Positions 1 through 7,338 of a stretch of 18,203 nt of DNA are shown here, one piece after another (the first letter of the stretch is position 1; each line of letters starts with the position of its first letter). The translations under genes were made by a program, and so were the position numbers. The DNA is taken from positions 1-18,203 of the forward strand of contig CABUQK010000029.1 of assembly GCA_902493615.1 (NCBI GenBank), given 5' to 3'. Under the pieces are notes generated by a model. The model was given only the letters and a program-made list of their open reading frames with translations. It searched no databases and had not been told where the DNA came from. Source of the stretch: an uncultured Collinsella sp. (lineage in GTDB: Bacteria > Actinomycetota > Coriobacteriia > Coriobacteriales > Coriobacteriaceae).

Positions 1-930
1 ACAGGTGCGCGCATAGGCAGGATTGACGCCCAGCTCGTACATGGCGTGTCCCGCCTCGTGGATGATGCTGTAGACGTTGGAGATACAGTCGTTCTCGTAG
101 ATGTGCGTCGCGATGCGCGCATCGCCCACCGAGAAGCCCTCGCTAAACGGATGCTCGGTAAAGGCAAGTGTGGTGTCATCCAGGTCCAGGCCGACAAGCT
201 TCATCAGGTCGAAGCTCATGGCACGCTGGGCGCCCTCGGGCACGCGGGCGTGCAAAAAGTCGGCATCGGGCTGCTGGCCGCGCTCGCCGATGGCGTGCAC
301 GAGCGGCACGACCGTCGCCTTGACCTCATCGCAAAACGCATCGAAGCTCTTGGCGGAAAGGCCGCGCTCGTACTGGTCGAGCCAAACATCGTATGGGTCG
401 CGCTTGGGGTCCATAAGTTCGGCCTGATGCTTAAGTTGGGCGACGATCCTATCCACATAGGGCTCAAAGCTCACCCAGTCATTGGCCGTCTTGGCCTTGT
501 GCCACACGGCATCGGCCTCGCAGGTGAGCCTGGTCCAGGCCTCGGCCTCCTCGGTGGGGATGACGCTTGCCTCGCGCTGGTCGCGACCGAGCACACGGAT
601 CTCGTCGAGCAGCTGCGGGTCGTCTACATGTCCGCCTGCAACCGTCTCGCGCGCTAACGAGCGTACGAGCTCAACGGACTTCTCGCTGGTCAGTAGCTTG
701 TGATGCTCGCCGGCAAGGGTTCCCATGGCGTCGGCGCGCGCTGCGGCGCCGTTGGCAGGAGCAATCGTCGCTCCATCGAACTCGGCAATCTTGAGCAGGT
801 ACTCGCGAGTCCACAGCTTGCCCTCGAGTTTGCGGAACTTTTTGACGGCCTTGTCGACTTTAGCAACCTTGACGCCCTTGGCAGCCTTTGCCATGGCGGC
901 CTTGGCGTTCTTATCGAGCTTCTTTCCCAT
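1..930 (-). CDS. M32 family metallocarboxypeptidase (Taq carboxypeptidase-like), C-terminus beyond window
   Basis: The minus-strand frame is open from ATG at 930 to the window edge (310 codons, no stop). The family consists of cytoplasmic zinc carboxypeptidases that trim C-terminal residues from peptides; members are about 500 aa, so roughly 190 residues lie outside the window. Visible support is the zinc motif HEAGH at residues 291-295, followed by AMYELG. Just upstream is the M32-type segment HPFSEGFSVGDARIATHIYEND, read in two parts (HPFSEGFSVG and DARIATHIYEND). The third zinc ligand falls outside the window. The first 35 residues are Lys/Ala-rich and are not part of the usual domain. The start is supported by AAGGA 7 nt upstream of the ATG. 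The gene diverges from pheS. An M3-type HEXXH peptidase is the alternative, but the DARIATH context fits M32 better. Confidence 0.85.
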   Translation of the reverse strand, partial: MGKKLDKNAKAAMAKAAKGVKVAKVDKAVKKFRKLEGKLWTREYLLKIAEFDGATIAPANGAAARADAMGTLAGEHHKLLTSEKSVELVRSLARETVAGGHVDDPQLLDEIRVLGRDQREASVIPTEEAEAWTRLTCEADAVWHKAKTANDWVSFEPYVDRIVAQLKHQAELMDPKRDPYDVWLDQYERGLSAKSFDAFCDEVKATVVPLVHAIGERGQQPDADFLHARVPEGAQRAMSFDLMKLVGLDLDDTTLAFTEHPFSEGFSVGDARIATHIYENDCISNVYSIIHEAGHAMYELGVNPAYARTC

Positions 931-1048
931 ACCGTATCCTTAATCTCGCAGGCCGAGCGCCGTAAGCGGCTGCGCGGCCAGTTTGCACAGCTACCTGCCT
1001 TGTACCCAGCACGAACAAAACGGAACGCGGCGATATGCTCGCAGAATG

Positions 1049-1057
1049 TGTTATCCT
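1049..1057 (+). promoter_or_regulatory. pheS: Candidate extended -10 promoter for the T-box/pheS transcript
   Basis: TGTTATCCT forms an extended -10 (TGN then TATCCT). No good -35 lies 17 nt upstream. The expected start near 1064 would place the first RNA bases just before the base of T-box stem I at 1069, which is the main support. Confidence 0.45.
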
Positions 1058-1065
1058 ATAGCCCA

Positions 1066-1348
1066 ATGCGTTGACGGAGAGGGTTTTGCCCGTCGCGTCG
1101 CCGGCAAGAGAGGGAAGGTCATGGGCTGCAAGCCTTCCTGCGGTGGCAAGGGCTAAGCGTTCACTCCCGAGCAGCGACCTCAACGGGCGCGCGGCTAGCG
1201 GCGGCGAAGCCCCAGTAGGGAAGCCGTGAGCCTCGCGACAAGGGGCAAAGAGTGGGCGCGGCGGGCCAGACATCCGCCGGGTCAAACAAGGTGGTACCGC
1301 GGAATTCAACCGTCCTTGGGCAATGCACATGCCCGAGGGCGGTTTTTT
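1066..1348 (+). promoter_or_regulatory. pheS: T-box leader (tRNA-Phe-sensing riboswitch)
   Basis: The T-box core AAGGTGGTACCGCGG is at 1288-1302. Its bulge UGGU would pair with an ACCA tRNA end, as expected for tRNA-Phe. Stem I can be closed by CGTTGA (1069-1074) with TCAACG (1180-1185). A distal hairpin GGAAGG/CCTTCC carries a loop containing UGCAAG. A UUC triplet at 1160-1162, followed by A, lies on the 3' side of stem I where the specifier is expected and encodes Phe, matching the downstream gene. Uncharged tRNA-Phe would stabilise the antiterminator and allow pheS transcription. The T-box core is clear; the specifier assignment is inferred from position only. Confidence 0.9.
1308..1348 (+). 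terminator. T-box intrinsic terminator
   Basis: A 15-bp stem (AACCGTCCTTGGGCA with TGCCCGAGGGCGGTT, including two G-U pairs) encloses a short loop and is followed by a T run. Its 5' arm begins within 10 nt of the T-box core, so antiterminator and terminator are mutually exclusive as usual. About 85 nt separate it from the pheS start. Confidence 0.9.
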
Positions 1349-1434
1349 GTTACCGAACCGGGCCGCGTTTTCGCAACGTCAGACGGCGGCAGCCGCCTCG
1401 GCAAGCGGGGAACGCGAGAGACGAAAGGGAAGAC

Positions 1435-2511
1435 ATGAGTCTGATTGATGATCTGGTCAAACTCGAGGAAGAGGCCAAGGAGCTCGTCACTAGCGCCGAC
1501 GACGCCGCCAAGCTCGAGGCTGCGCGCGTTGAGCTGCTCGGTCGTAAGGGCCGCATCACCGGCCTGATGCGCATGATGGGCAAGCTCGCCCCCGAGGATC
1601 GTCCCGTGATGGGCAAGCGCGCCAACGAGATGCGCCAGCTGATCGAGGGCATGCTCGACGAGCGCACCACCGAGATGAAGGCTGCCGCCCTCAAGCGCGC
1701 GCTCGAGCACGATGCCGTCGACATCACGCTGCCGGGCATCCGTCCGCAGATCGGCCACCAACACCTGATCAAGCAGATCATCGAGGAGGCCGAGGACATC
1801 TTCTGCGGCATCGGCTACACCGTCGAGTCCGGCCCCATGGTCGATACCTCCTACTACAACTTCACCGCGCTCAACGCCCCCATGGATCACCCGAGCCGCT
1901 CGGCCCGCGATACCTTCTACGTGGTCGACAACAACCCCGGCAGCGTCGCACACCCCGAGGCTCACGCCCATGGCGAGTCCGACGTGCTCCTGCGCACCCA
2001 GACCTCGGGCGTGCAGATTCACACCATGGAGTCGCAAAAGCCGCCCATCTACATGATCTGCCCGGGCACCGTCTACCGTCCCGACACGGCCGACGCCTGC
2101 CACCTGCCGCAGTTCAACCAGATCGAGGGCCTGGTCGTCGACGAGGGCATCACCTTTGGCGACCTTAAGGGCACGCTCGACTACTTTGTTAAGTGCATGT
2201 TTGGCGAGGACCGCAAGACGCGTTACCGCCCGCACTTCTTCCCCTTCACCGAGCCTTCCTGCGAGGTGGACGTAAGCTGCCACGTCTGCGGCGGCAAGGG
2301 CTGCAACTTCTGCAAGCACAGCGGCTGGATCGAGATCCTGGGCTGCGGCATGGTCGACCCCAACGTCCTGATCAACTGCGGCATCGACCCCGAGAAGTAC
2401 ACCGGCTTCGCCTTTGGTATTGGCGCCGAGCGCGTCGCGGCACTGCGCTACGACCTGCCCGACCTCAGAACGCTCATGACGGGCGATATGCGCTTCTTGA
2501 ATCAGTTCTAG
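1435..2511 (+). CDS. pheS: Phenylalanyl-tRNA synthetase alpha subunit
   Basis: The 358-aa catalytic subunit of the (alpha-beta)2 class II synthetase charges tRNA-Phe with phenylalanine in the cytoplasm. Residues 1-85 form the charged helical coiled-coil arm that contacts tRNA. Class II motif 2 is visible around residues 212-235 (TVYRPDTADACHLPQFNQIE). Motif 3 is near the C-terminus (FGIGAERVAALRYDLPDLR). Around residues 276-295 there is a Cys-rich stretch (CHVCGGKGCNFC) preceding GWIEILGCGMVDPNVL, a form of PheS that may bind zinc. The frame stays open upstream to 1252, but that part lies inside the T-box. ATG 1435 is chosen because AAAGGGA lies just 5' of it and the protein then begins at the normal family position. 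Regulation is by the T-box upstream; pheT follows after 184 bp. Confidence 0.97.
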   Translation: MSLIDDLVKLEEEAKELVTSADDAAKLEAARVELLGRKGRITGLMRMMGKLAPEDRPVMGKRANEMRQLIEGMLDERTTEMKAAALKRALEHDAVDITLPGIRPQIGHQHLIKQIIEEAEDIFCGIGYTVESGPMVDTSYYNFTALNAPMDHPSRSARDTFYVVDNNPGSVAHPEAHAHGESDVLLRTQTSGVQIHTMESQKPPIYMICPGTVYRPDTADACHLPQFNQIEGLVVDEGITFGDLKGTLDYFVKCMFGEDRKTRYRPHFFPFTEPSCEVDVSCHVCGGKGCNFCKHSGWIEILGCGMVDPNVLINCGIDPEKYTGFAFGIGAERVAALRYDLPDLRTLMTGDMRFLNQF

Positions 2512-2520
2512 GCTGCGGCT

Positions 2521-2620
2521 TGCCCAAGCACGACACCTCGGCGCTCATTCGTCGCTTGCGTACCAAAGTACGCGGCGCTCCTCTTTCGGGCCGATCTGCC
2601 GCACTTGGACAACCCTCGCT
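2521..2620. repeat. Hairpin-rich intergenic element between pheS and pheT (candidate dispersed repeat)
   Basis: GCGTAC-CAAA-GTACGC (2558-2573) is a perfect hairpin. It extends through T-G pairs and a bulge into CGC/GCG. CCAAG (2523-2527) and CTTGG near 2607-2611 can close a larger structure around it. No T run follows, so this is not an obvious intrinsic terminator. pheS and pheT are usually nearly contiguous, so an inserted REP-like element is plausible, but repetition elsewhere in the genome cannot be seen from this window. Confidence 0.4.
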
Positions 2621-2695
2621 TTGTAAGGAATGTTCACAAAGTTGAAGTTTCCACCTGCATCTCTTCGCAGGCTTTCAGTATGAAAGGAGAGCTAG

Positions 2696-5149
2696 ATGCG
2701 TGTTTCTTACGACTGGCTCAAGACCATGATCGATATTCCGGAGGATCCCAAGACTCTTTCGGACGAATATATCCGTACCGGCACCGAGGTCGAGGCGATC
2801 GACACCGTGGGCGAGTCCTTCGACCACGTGGTGACCGCCAAGGTGCTCACCAAGACCCTGCACCCCGATAGTGACCACATGTATGTGTGCTCGGTCGATG
2901 TGGGCGACAAGAATCTCGACGCCGACGGCAACCCCGCTCCGCTGCAGATCGTCTGCGGCGCGCAGAACTTCGAGGCCGGCGACCACATCGTCACGGCCAT
3001 GATCGGCGCTGTCCTGCCCGGCGACGTCAAGATCAAGAAGAGCAAGCTTCGCGGCGTCGTGTCCATGGGCATGAACTGCTCCGCGCACGAGCTCGGCCTG
3101 GGCGGCGACCACTCCGGCATCATGATCCTGCCCGAGGACACGCCCTGCGGCATGCCGTTTGCCGAGTACGTGGGCTCGAGCGACACCGTGCTCGACTGCG
3201 AGATCACGCCCAACCGTCCCGACTGCCTGTCCATGATCGGCATGGCCCGCGAGACCGGCGCCATCTTCGACCGCGATTTCCACGTTGAGCTGCCCGCCAT
3301 CAAGGCCGAGACCGGCCGCGCGACCGACGACGAGCTTTCGGTCGAGATCGCCGACGAGGGCCTGTGCGACCGCTACGTCGCCCGCATCGTGCGCAACGTC
3401 AAGGTCGGTCCGTCGCCCGACTGGATGGTCAAGCGCCTCAACGCCCTGGGCGTGCGCCCGCACAACAACATCGTCGACATCACCAACTACGTGATGATGC
3501 TCACCGGTCAGCCGCTGCACGCCTTTGACCTGGACACCTTTGCCGAGCGCGAGGGCAGGCGTCGCGTGGTGGTTCGCGCCGCCCAGCAGGATGAGAAGTT
3601 CACGACGCTCGACGGCGAGGAGCGCGTGCTCGACGCCGGCATGGGCCTCATCACCGACGGCGAGCGCCCCGTGGCGCTGGCCGGTGTTATGGGCGGTATG
3701 GATTCCGAGATCGAGGACGACACCGTCGATGTGATGGTCGAGAGCGCCTGCTTCAACGCCGGTCGCACCTCGCACACCAGCCGCGACCTGTCGCTGATCT
3801 CCGACGCCTCCATTCGCTTTGAGCGCCAGGTTGACGAGACCGGCTGCGTGGACGTCGCCAACGTTACCTGCGCTCTCATCGAACAGATCGCCGGCGGCGA
3901 GGTTGCTCCCGGCTATGTCGACGTTTTCCCCGCGCCCAAGACCATCGACAGCATCAAGCTGCGCCTGGCCCGCGTGCATGCCATCTGCGGTGCCGACATC
4001 GAGCCCGACTTTATCGAGCGTTCGCTCACCCGTCTGGGCTGCACCGTCGAGCGCGACGGCGAGGACTTTATGGTCACCCCGCCGAGCTTCCGTCCCGACC
4101 TGCCGCGCGAGATTGACCTGATCGAGGAGGTCCTGCGCCTGTGGGGCATGGGTCGCGTCACGGCGACCATCCCGGCTGCCAAGAACCACATCGGCGGTCT
4201 GACGCGCGAGCAGAAGCTTACCCGCAAGGTCGGCGAGATCCTGCGCGCCTGCGGCCTCAACGAGACCACGACCTTTGGCTTTGCCGCTCCGGGCGACCTG
4301 GAGAAGATCGGCATGTCCACCGAGGGCCGCGGCTGCCCCGTGGTGCTCATGAACCCGCTGGTGGCCGAGCAGACCGAGATGCGCCGCTCGCTGCTGCCGG
4401 GCCTGCTGCAGTCTGTGGCCTATAACGAGGCCCACGGCACGCCCAACGTGCACCTGTACGAGGTCGGTAGCCTGTTCCACGGCCGCGAGAACGCCAGCCT
4501 GCCCAAGGAGACCAAGTCCGTGGCGGGCGTGCTCTCGGGTCAGTGGAGCGAGCAGTCTTGGAGCATGAAGTACCGCAAGCTGCGTTTCTTCTTTGGCAAG
4601 GGCATTGTCGAGGAGCTGCTCGCCCAGCTGCGCATCGAGAAGGTTCGCTTCCGTCCCGTCGAGGGCGAGGGCTACGCTTTCTTGCAGCCGGGTCGTGCGG
4701 CCGAGGTTCTGTCCGGCGGCACCGTGCTGGGCTGGGTCGGCGAGATTCACCCCGAGGCGCGCGAAGCCATGGGCATCGACGAGGTCGTCGTTGCCTTTGA
4801 GCTCGATCTGGACAAGCTGATCAAGGGCGCTCGCAACCAGGAGAACTACCGCGAGTTCTCGCAGTACCCTGCCGTTGAGCACGACCTTGCTATCGTGGTC
4901 GACAACGCTGTGACCTGCGAGGATCTTGAGCGCCGCATTACCAGCGCCGGCGGCAAGCTGCTCGAGGGCGTGCGCCTGTTCGACGTCTACCGCGATCCCA
5001 TCCGCATCGGAGCGGGCAAGAAGTCCATGGCCTTTGCGCTTACGTATCGCTCCGATGACCACACGCTCACCAGCGAAGAGGTCGAGAAGGCGCACCAGAA
5101 GATTGTCACCAAGGTGTGCAAGGGCGTAAACGGCGAGGTCCGCGGCTAG
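2696..5149 (+). CDS. pheT: Phenylalanyl-tRNA synthetase beta subunit
   Basis: At 817 aa the length is normal for bacterial PheT, the tRNA-binding and editing subunit that partners PheS. The EMAP/OB-type tRNA-binding domain covers about residues 40-155. The B3/B4 editing region (about 210-400) includes EITPNRPDCLS, RPHNNIVDITNYVMM, GQPLHAFDLD and ALAGVMGG. The B5 domain covers about 410-490, ending near EEVLRLWG. The catalytic-core-like domain covers about 500-715. The C-terminal FDX-ACB anticodon-binding domain starts at YPAVEHDLAIVV (about 720) and runs to the end. ATG 2696 follows AAAGGAG with 6-nt spacing. It is probably co-transcribed with pheS under T-box control despite the spacer, since no terminator or strong promoter is visible between them. 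Confidence 0.97.
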   Translation: MRVSYDWLKTMIDIPEDPKTLSDEYIRTGTEVEAIDTVGESFDHVVTAKVLTKTLHPDSDHMYVCSVDVGDKNLDADGNPAPLQIVCGAQNFEAGDHIVTAMIGAVLPGDVKIKKSKLRGVVSMGMNCSAHELGLGGDHSGIMILPEDTPCGMPFAEYVGSSDTVLDCEITPNRPDCLSMIGMARETGAIFDRDFHVELPAIKAETGRATDDELSVEIADEGLCDRYVARIVRNVKVGPSPDWMVKRLNALGVRPHNNIVDITNYVMMLTGQPLHAFDLDTFAEREGRRRVVVRAAQQDEKFTTLDGEERVLDAGMGLITDGERPVALAGVMGGMDSEIEDDTVDVMVESACFNAGRTSHTSRDLSLISDASIRFERQVDETGCVDVANVTCALIEQIAGGEVAPGYVDVFPAPKTIDSIKLRLARVHAICGADIEPDFIERSLTRLGCTVERDGEDFMVTPPSFRPDLPREIDLIEEVLRLWGMGRVTATIPAAKNHIGGLTREQKLTRKVGEILRACGLNETTTFGFAAPGDLEKIGMSTEGRGCPVVLMNPLVAEQTEMRRSLLPGLLQSVAYNEAHGTPNVHLYEVGSLFHGRENASLPKETKSVAGVLSGQWSEQSWSMKYRKLRFFFGKGIVEELLAQLRIEKVRFRPVEGEGYAFLQPGRAAEVLSGGTVLGWVGEIHPEAREAMGIDEVVVAFELDLDKLIKGARNQENYREFSQYPAVEHDLAIVVDNAVTCEDLERRITSAGGKLLEGVRLFDVYRDPIRIGAGKKSMAFALTYRSDDHTLTSEEVEKAHQKIVTKVCKGVNGEVRG

Positions 5150-5256
5150 GATTTGCGCCGGGTATAGGCCAGCGGTGGCTGCCGCCGAGTCCTACGTGAC
5201 TGCTATGCTCGATATAAGGCGCTGCTGAGCCTGCATATATGACACGCGCATTACAT

Positions 5257-5291
5257 AACGGCGTGCTGCTTTGTCGGCAGTGCGCCGTTTT
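5257..5291 (+). terminator. Intrinsic terminator after pheT
   Basis: A 13-bp stem pairs AACGGCGTGCTGC with GCAGTGCGCCGTT (two G-U pairs) around the loop TTTGTCG. A short T run follows. It lies 108 nt after the pheT stop and overlaps the candidate promoter of the next operon. An extended -10-like TGCTATGCT at 5201-5209 would, if used, make this hairpin a leader attenuator instead. Confidence 0.75.
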
Positions 5292-5299
5292 GCTATGAT
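5271..5299 (+). promoter_or_regulatory. Candidate promoter of the nickel/cobalt transporter operon
   Basis: The -35 TTGTCG (5271-5276), a 17-nt spacer and the -10 TATGAT (5294-5299) are close to sigma-70/HrdB consensus. The -35 lies in the loop of the preceding terminator. The predicted start near 5306 falls directly before the inverted-repeat operator candidate. Confidence 0.65.
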
Positions 5300-5309
5300 A
5301 GCCCGCGGC

Positions 5310-5337
5310 GTGTTACGAATCTGACATTACGTAACAC
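5310..5337. promoter_or_regulatory. Candidate NikR operator, GTGTTAC-N14-GTAACAC
   Basis: The half-sites GTGTTACG (5310-5317) and CGTAACAC (5330-5337) are perfect inverted repeats; taking 7-nt half-sites, the gap is 14. This matches, from memory, the GTGTTAC-(N13/14)-GTAACAC motif described for the nickel repressor NikR in delta-proteobacteria such as Desulfovibrio. Position just downstream of the -10 and upstream of a CbiM/NikM-type gene fits a repressor site. No nikR gene is in the window. Confidence 0.65.
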
Positions 5338-5394
5338 TGACAAGGTAATTCAGGCGGCGTTGCAATTCTGTGCGCCAACAACCGGGAGGCGTAT

Positions 5395-6480
5395 ATGCAC
5401 ATTCCAGATAATTATCTGTCCCCGCAGACCGATGCCGTCATGGCAGTGGCGATGGTGCCCGTATGGGTTCACTGCATCAAAAAGGTGCGCGCCACGCTCG
5501 ATCGCGAGCATATGGCGTTCCTGGGCATCTGCGCCGCATTCTCCTTCTTGCTCATGATGTTCAACGTGCCGCTGCCAGGCGGTACCACTGGTCACGCCGT
5601 TGGCGGCGCGCTCATCGCGCTGTTGTTGGGCCCGGAGGCCGCTGCCATTGCCGTCTCGGTCGCGCTGGCGCTGCAGGCGCTGCTATTTGGCGACGGCGGC
5701 GTTCTGTCGTTTGGCGCCAACTGCTTTAACATGGCCTTTGTGCTGCCGTTTGCCGCCGCTATCGTGTTTCGTGCGCTCAACAGCCGTCTGCACGACAAGA
5801 GCTGGGGCACCTCGGTTTCTGCCATCGTGAGCGGTTGGGTCGGCCTGTGCCTGGCGGCCCTGTGCGCGGCAATCGAGTTTGGTATTCAGCCGATGCTCTT
5901 CACGAATGCTTCGGGCGCGCCGCTGTACTGCCCCTTCCCGTTGTCTGTGGCTATTCCGGCCATGATGATCCCGCATATGCTGGTTGCCGGCGTGGTCGAG
6001 GGCGTGGCGACAGCCGCCATCTACGGTTTCATTAAGAAGACGGCGCCGAGCATTATCGTCGGGCCCGAGGCCGTCGATGGCCAGCTTGCTGCCGAGGGCG
6101 CTGCTGCCAAGAAGACCTCGCTGGTCCCCACGCTCATCCTGGTTGCCGTGCTTGTCGTGGCCACGCCGCTGGGCCTGCTGGCCACCGGTGACGCATGGGG
6201 CGAGTGGGACGCTGAGGGCGCCGCGACCGCCGTTCAGGAGGCTGGCGACGACAGCCTGCAGGCTTCGGTCGGCCTCGATACCCCGACCTTTGCCGACGCT
6301 CTGCCCACGGGCGATTATCTGCAGGCCTATTCCGAGGAGCAGGGCCTTGGCTTTGCCGGCCAGGCCGCGATGTATATTCTTTCGGGCGTGATTGGCGTGG
6401 CGGTGCTCACTATCGTATTCCGCCTGGTCTCGCTGACGGTCAAGGAAAGCGGTGCTCATGGCAATAGCCGAGCTGCCTAG
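5395..6480 (+). CDS. cbiM: Nickel/cobalt ECF transporter substrate-specific protein, CbiM/NikM type with C-terminal N-like extension
   Basis: This 361-aa integral membrane protein is the substrate-binding component of an energy-coupling-factor transporter that imports Ni2+ or Co2+. The mature-type N-terminus MHIPDNYLSP supplies the Met1/His2 metal ligands. His67 in GGTTGHAVGG is at the position known for NikM. Around six or seven membrane segments occupy residues 10-215. The part from about 240 has one segment (SLVPTLILVAVLVVATPLG), the PDGLE-like stretch LLATGDAWGEWDAEG, an extracytoplasmic loop with TGDYLQAY, and a final segment (about 325-347). This looks like a fused NikN/CbiN-type subunit. 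GGGAGG sits 5 nt before the ATG. The gene overlaps cbiQ. The operator candidate upstream favours nickel, but the protein alone does not distinguish Ni from Co. No cobalamin riboswitch is visible. Confidence 0.92.
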   Translation: MHIPDNYLSPQTDAVMAVAMVPVWVHCIKKVRATLDREHMAFLGICAAFSFLLMMFNVPLPGGTTGHAVGGALIALLLGPEAAAIAVSVALALQALLFGDGGVLSFGANCFNMAFVLPFAAAIVFRALNSRLHDKSWGTSVSAIVSGWVGLCLAALCAAIEFGIQPMLFTNASGAPLYCPFPLSVAIPAMMIPHMLVAGVVEGVATAAIYGFIKKTAPSIIVGPEAVDGQLAAEGAAAKKTSLVPTLILVAVLVVATPLGLLATGDAWGEWDAEGAATAVQEAGDDSLQASVGLDTPTFADALPTGDYLQAYSEEQGLGFAGQAAMYILSGVIGVAVLTIVFRLVSLTVKESGAHGNSRAA

Positions 6481-7294
6481 CTGGCTTGCGGTCGAGCAGC
6501 GTTACGAGCCCGCGGGGGCTCGGCATCGTGTGATGCAAAAGAATGTCCTGCACCTGGCGAGCCTGCTTGAGCGGGTTCGCCTGGGTGGAGGCGCGCACGA
6601 GGGCGGGTCGATGGTCGACCGCGCCCTTTCTTGCGTTTCGGCTCCGGTGCGCCTGGTGGGGATGTTCGTTTGCGTCCTGTGCGTGTGTCTGACGCAGAGT
6701 CCGCTGTACCTCATGTTGATGGCGGCTATCGCGCTGGTGCTCGTTGCCGTGCGCCCCGTACGCGGGCTGCGGGCAACCTTTGTGCCGGCGTTGGCTGCCG
6801 CGGGGTTTGCCGTGGTTCTGGCGCTGCCCGCCTTGCTGCTGGACGCTTCTGCCGCGGGCGCCATGCTCAAGATTGCGCTCAAGACCTTCATCAACGTGAC
6901 GCTGGTGCTGGGCGTTTCGTGGACTCTCACGTGGAGCCACATGTCGGCGGCGCTCAAGATGCTGCATCTACCCGACGAAGTTATCTTTACGTTTGATATG
7001 GCGCTCAAGCACATCGAGGTGCTGGGTCGCACGGCGCACAATTTGTGCGAATCGGTCATGCTGCGCAGCGTTGGTCGTGCGCCTGAGGGATTTTCGCGTA
7101 CCGATTCGATCGCGGGTATCATGGGCATGACCTTTATCAAGGCGATGGAATGCAGCCGCGCGATGGACGAGGCTATGCTTTGCCGCGGCTTTGCCGGTAC
7201 GTATCCGGCGCCCGCGCGCGCCGGGTTTGGCTGGCGCGATGCGGTCTATGCGGCCGGCGTGGCGCTGCTGTCAGTGTTGTGCGCCGTGCTGTAG
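6452..7294 (+). CDS. cbiQ: ECF transporter transmembrane protein CbiQ/EcfT
   Basis: The 280-aa transmembrane coupling subunit links the CbiM-type protein to the ATPase. Hydrophobic segments lie at about 65-82, 84-100, 110-131, 140-160 and 263-280. The two cytoplasmic coupling motifs of the family (usually Ala-Arg-Gly-like) appear as MLRSVGRA (203-210), which is divergent, and AMLCRGF (241-247), which is good. The start is uncertain: GTG 6452 has AAGGA 5 nt upstream, whereas ATG 6458 would be 11 nt away, so GTG is preferred. Either start overlaps the end of the CbiM-type gene by more than 20 nt, which suggests translational coupling. A long N-terminal soluble stretch of about 60 residues precedes the first membrane segment. 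Confidence 0.9.
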   Translation: MLMAIAELPSWLAVEQRYEPAGARHRVMQKNVLHLASLLERVRLGGGAHEGGSMVDRALSCVSAPVRLVGMFVCVLCVCLTQSPLYLMLMAAIALVLVAVRPVRGLRATFVPALAAAGFAVVLALPALLLDASAAGAMLKIALKTFINVTLVLGVSWTLTWSHMSAALKMLHLPDEVIFTFDMALKHIEVLGRTAHNLCESVMLRSVGRAPEGFSRTDSIAGIMGMTFIKAMECSRAMDEAMLCRGFAGTYPAPARAGFGWRDAVYAAGVALLSVLCAVL

Positions 7295-7338
7295 TGCGGG
7301 CGGCCGAGCCGTCGATGTGAGTAGGGAAGGGCGACGTT

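Noticed and set aside
46..657. Long plus-strand open frame opposite the carboxypeptidase gene
   Set aside because: Antisense shadow of the M32 gene; its protein has no family features, while the minus strand carries the HEAGH motif.
1122..1157. Eleven-codon reading frame (MGCKPSCGGKG) with a GGGAAGG upstream, inside the pheS leader
   Set aside because: It lies within T-box stem I, contains no Phe codons for classical attenuation, and its 'ribosome binding site' is one arm of the distal hairpin. Most likely coincidental.
2675..5095. 806-codon minus-strand open frame opposite pheT
   Set aside because: GC-rich mirror frame without recognisable domains; pheT is unambiguous on the plus strand.
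5150..5394. Possible cobalamin riboswitch ahead of the CbiM-type gene
   Set aside because: No B12-box-like sequence or multi-helix core is visible; the leader after the predicted start is only about 90 nt and holds the NikR-like palindrome.
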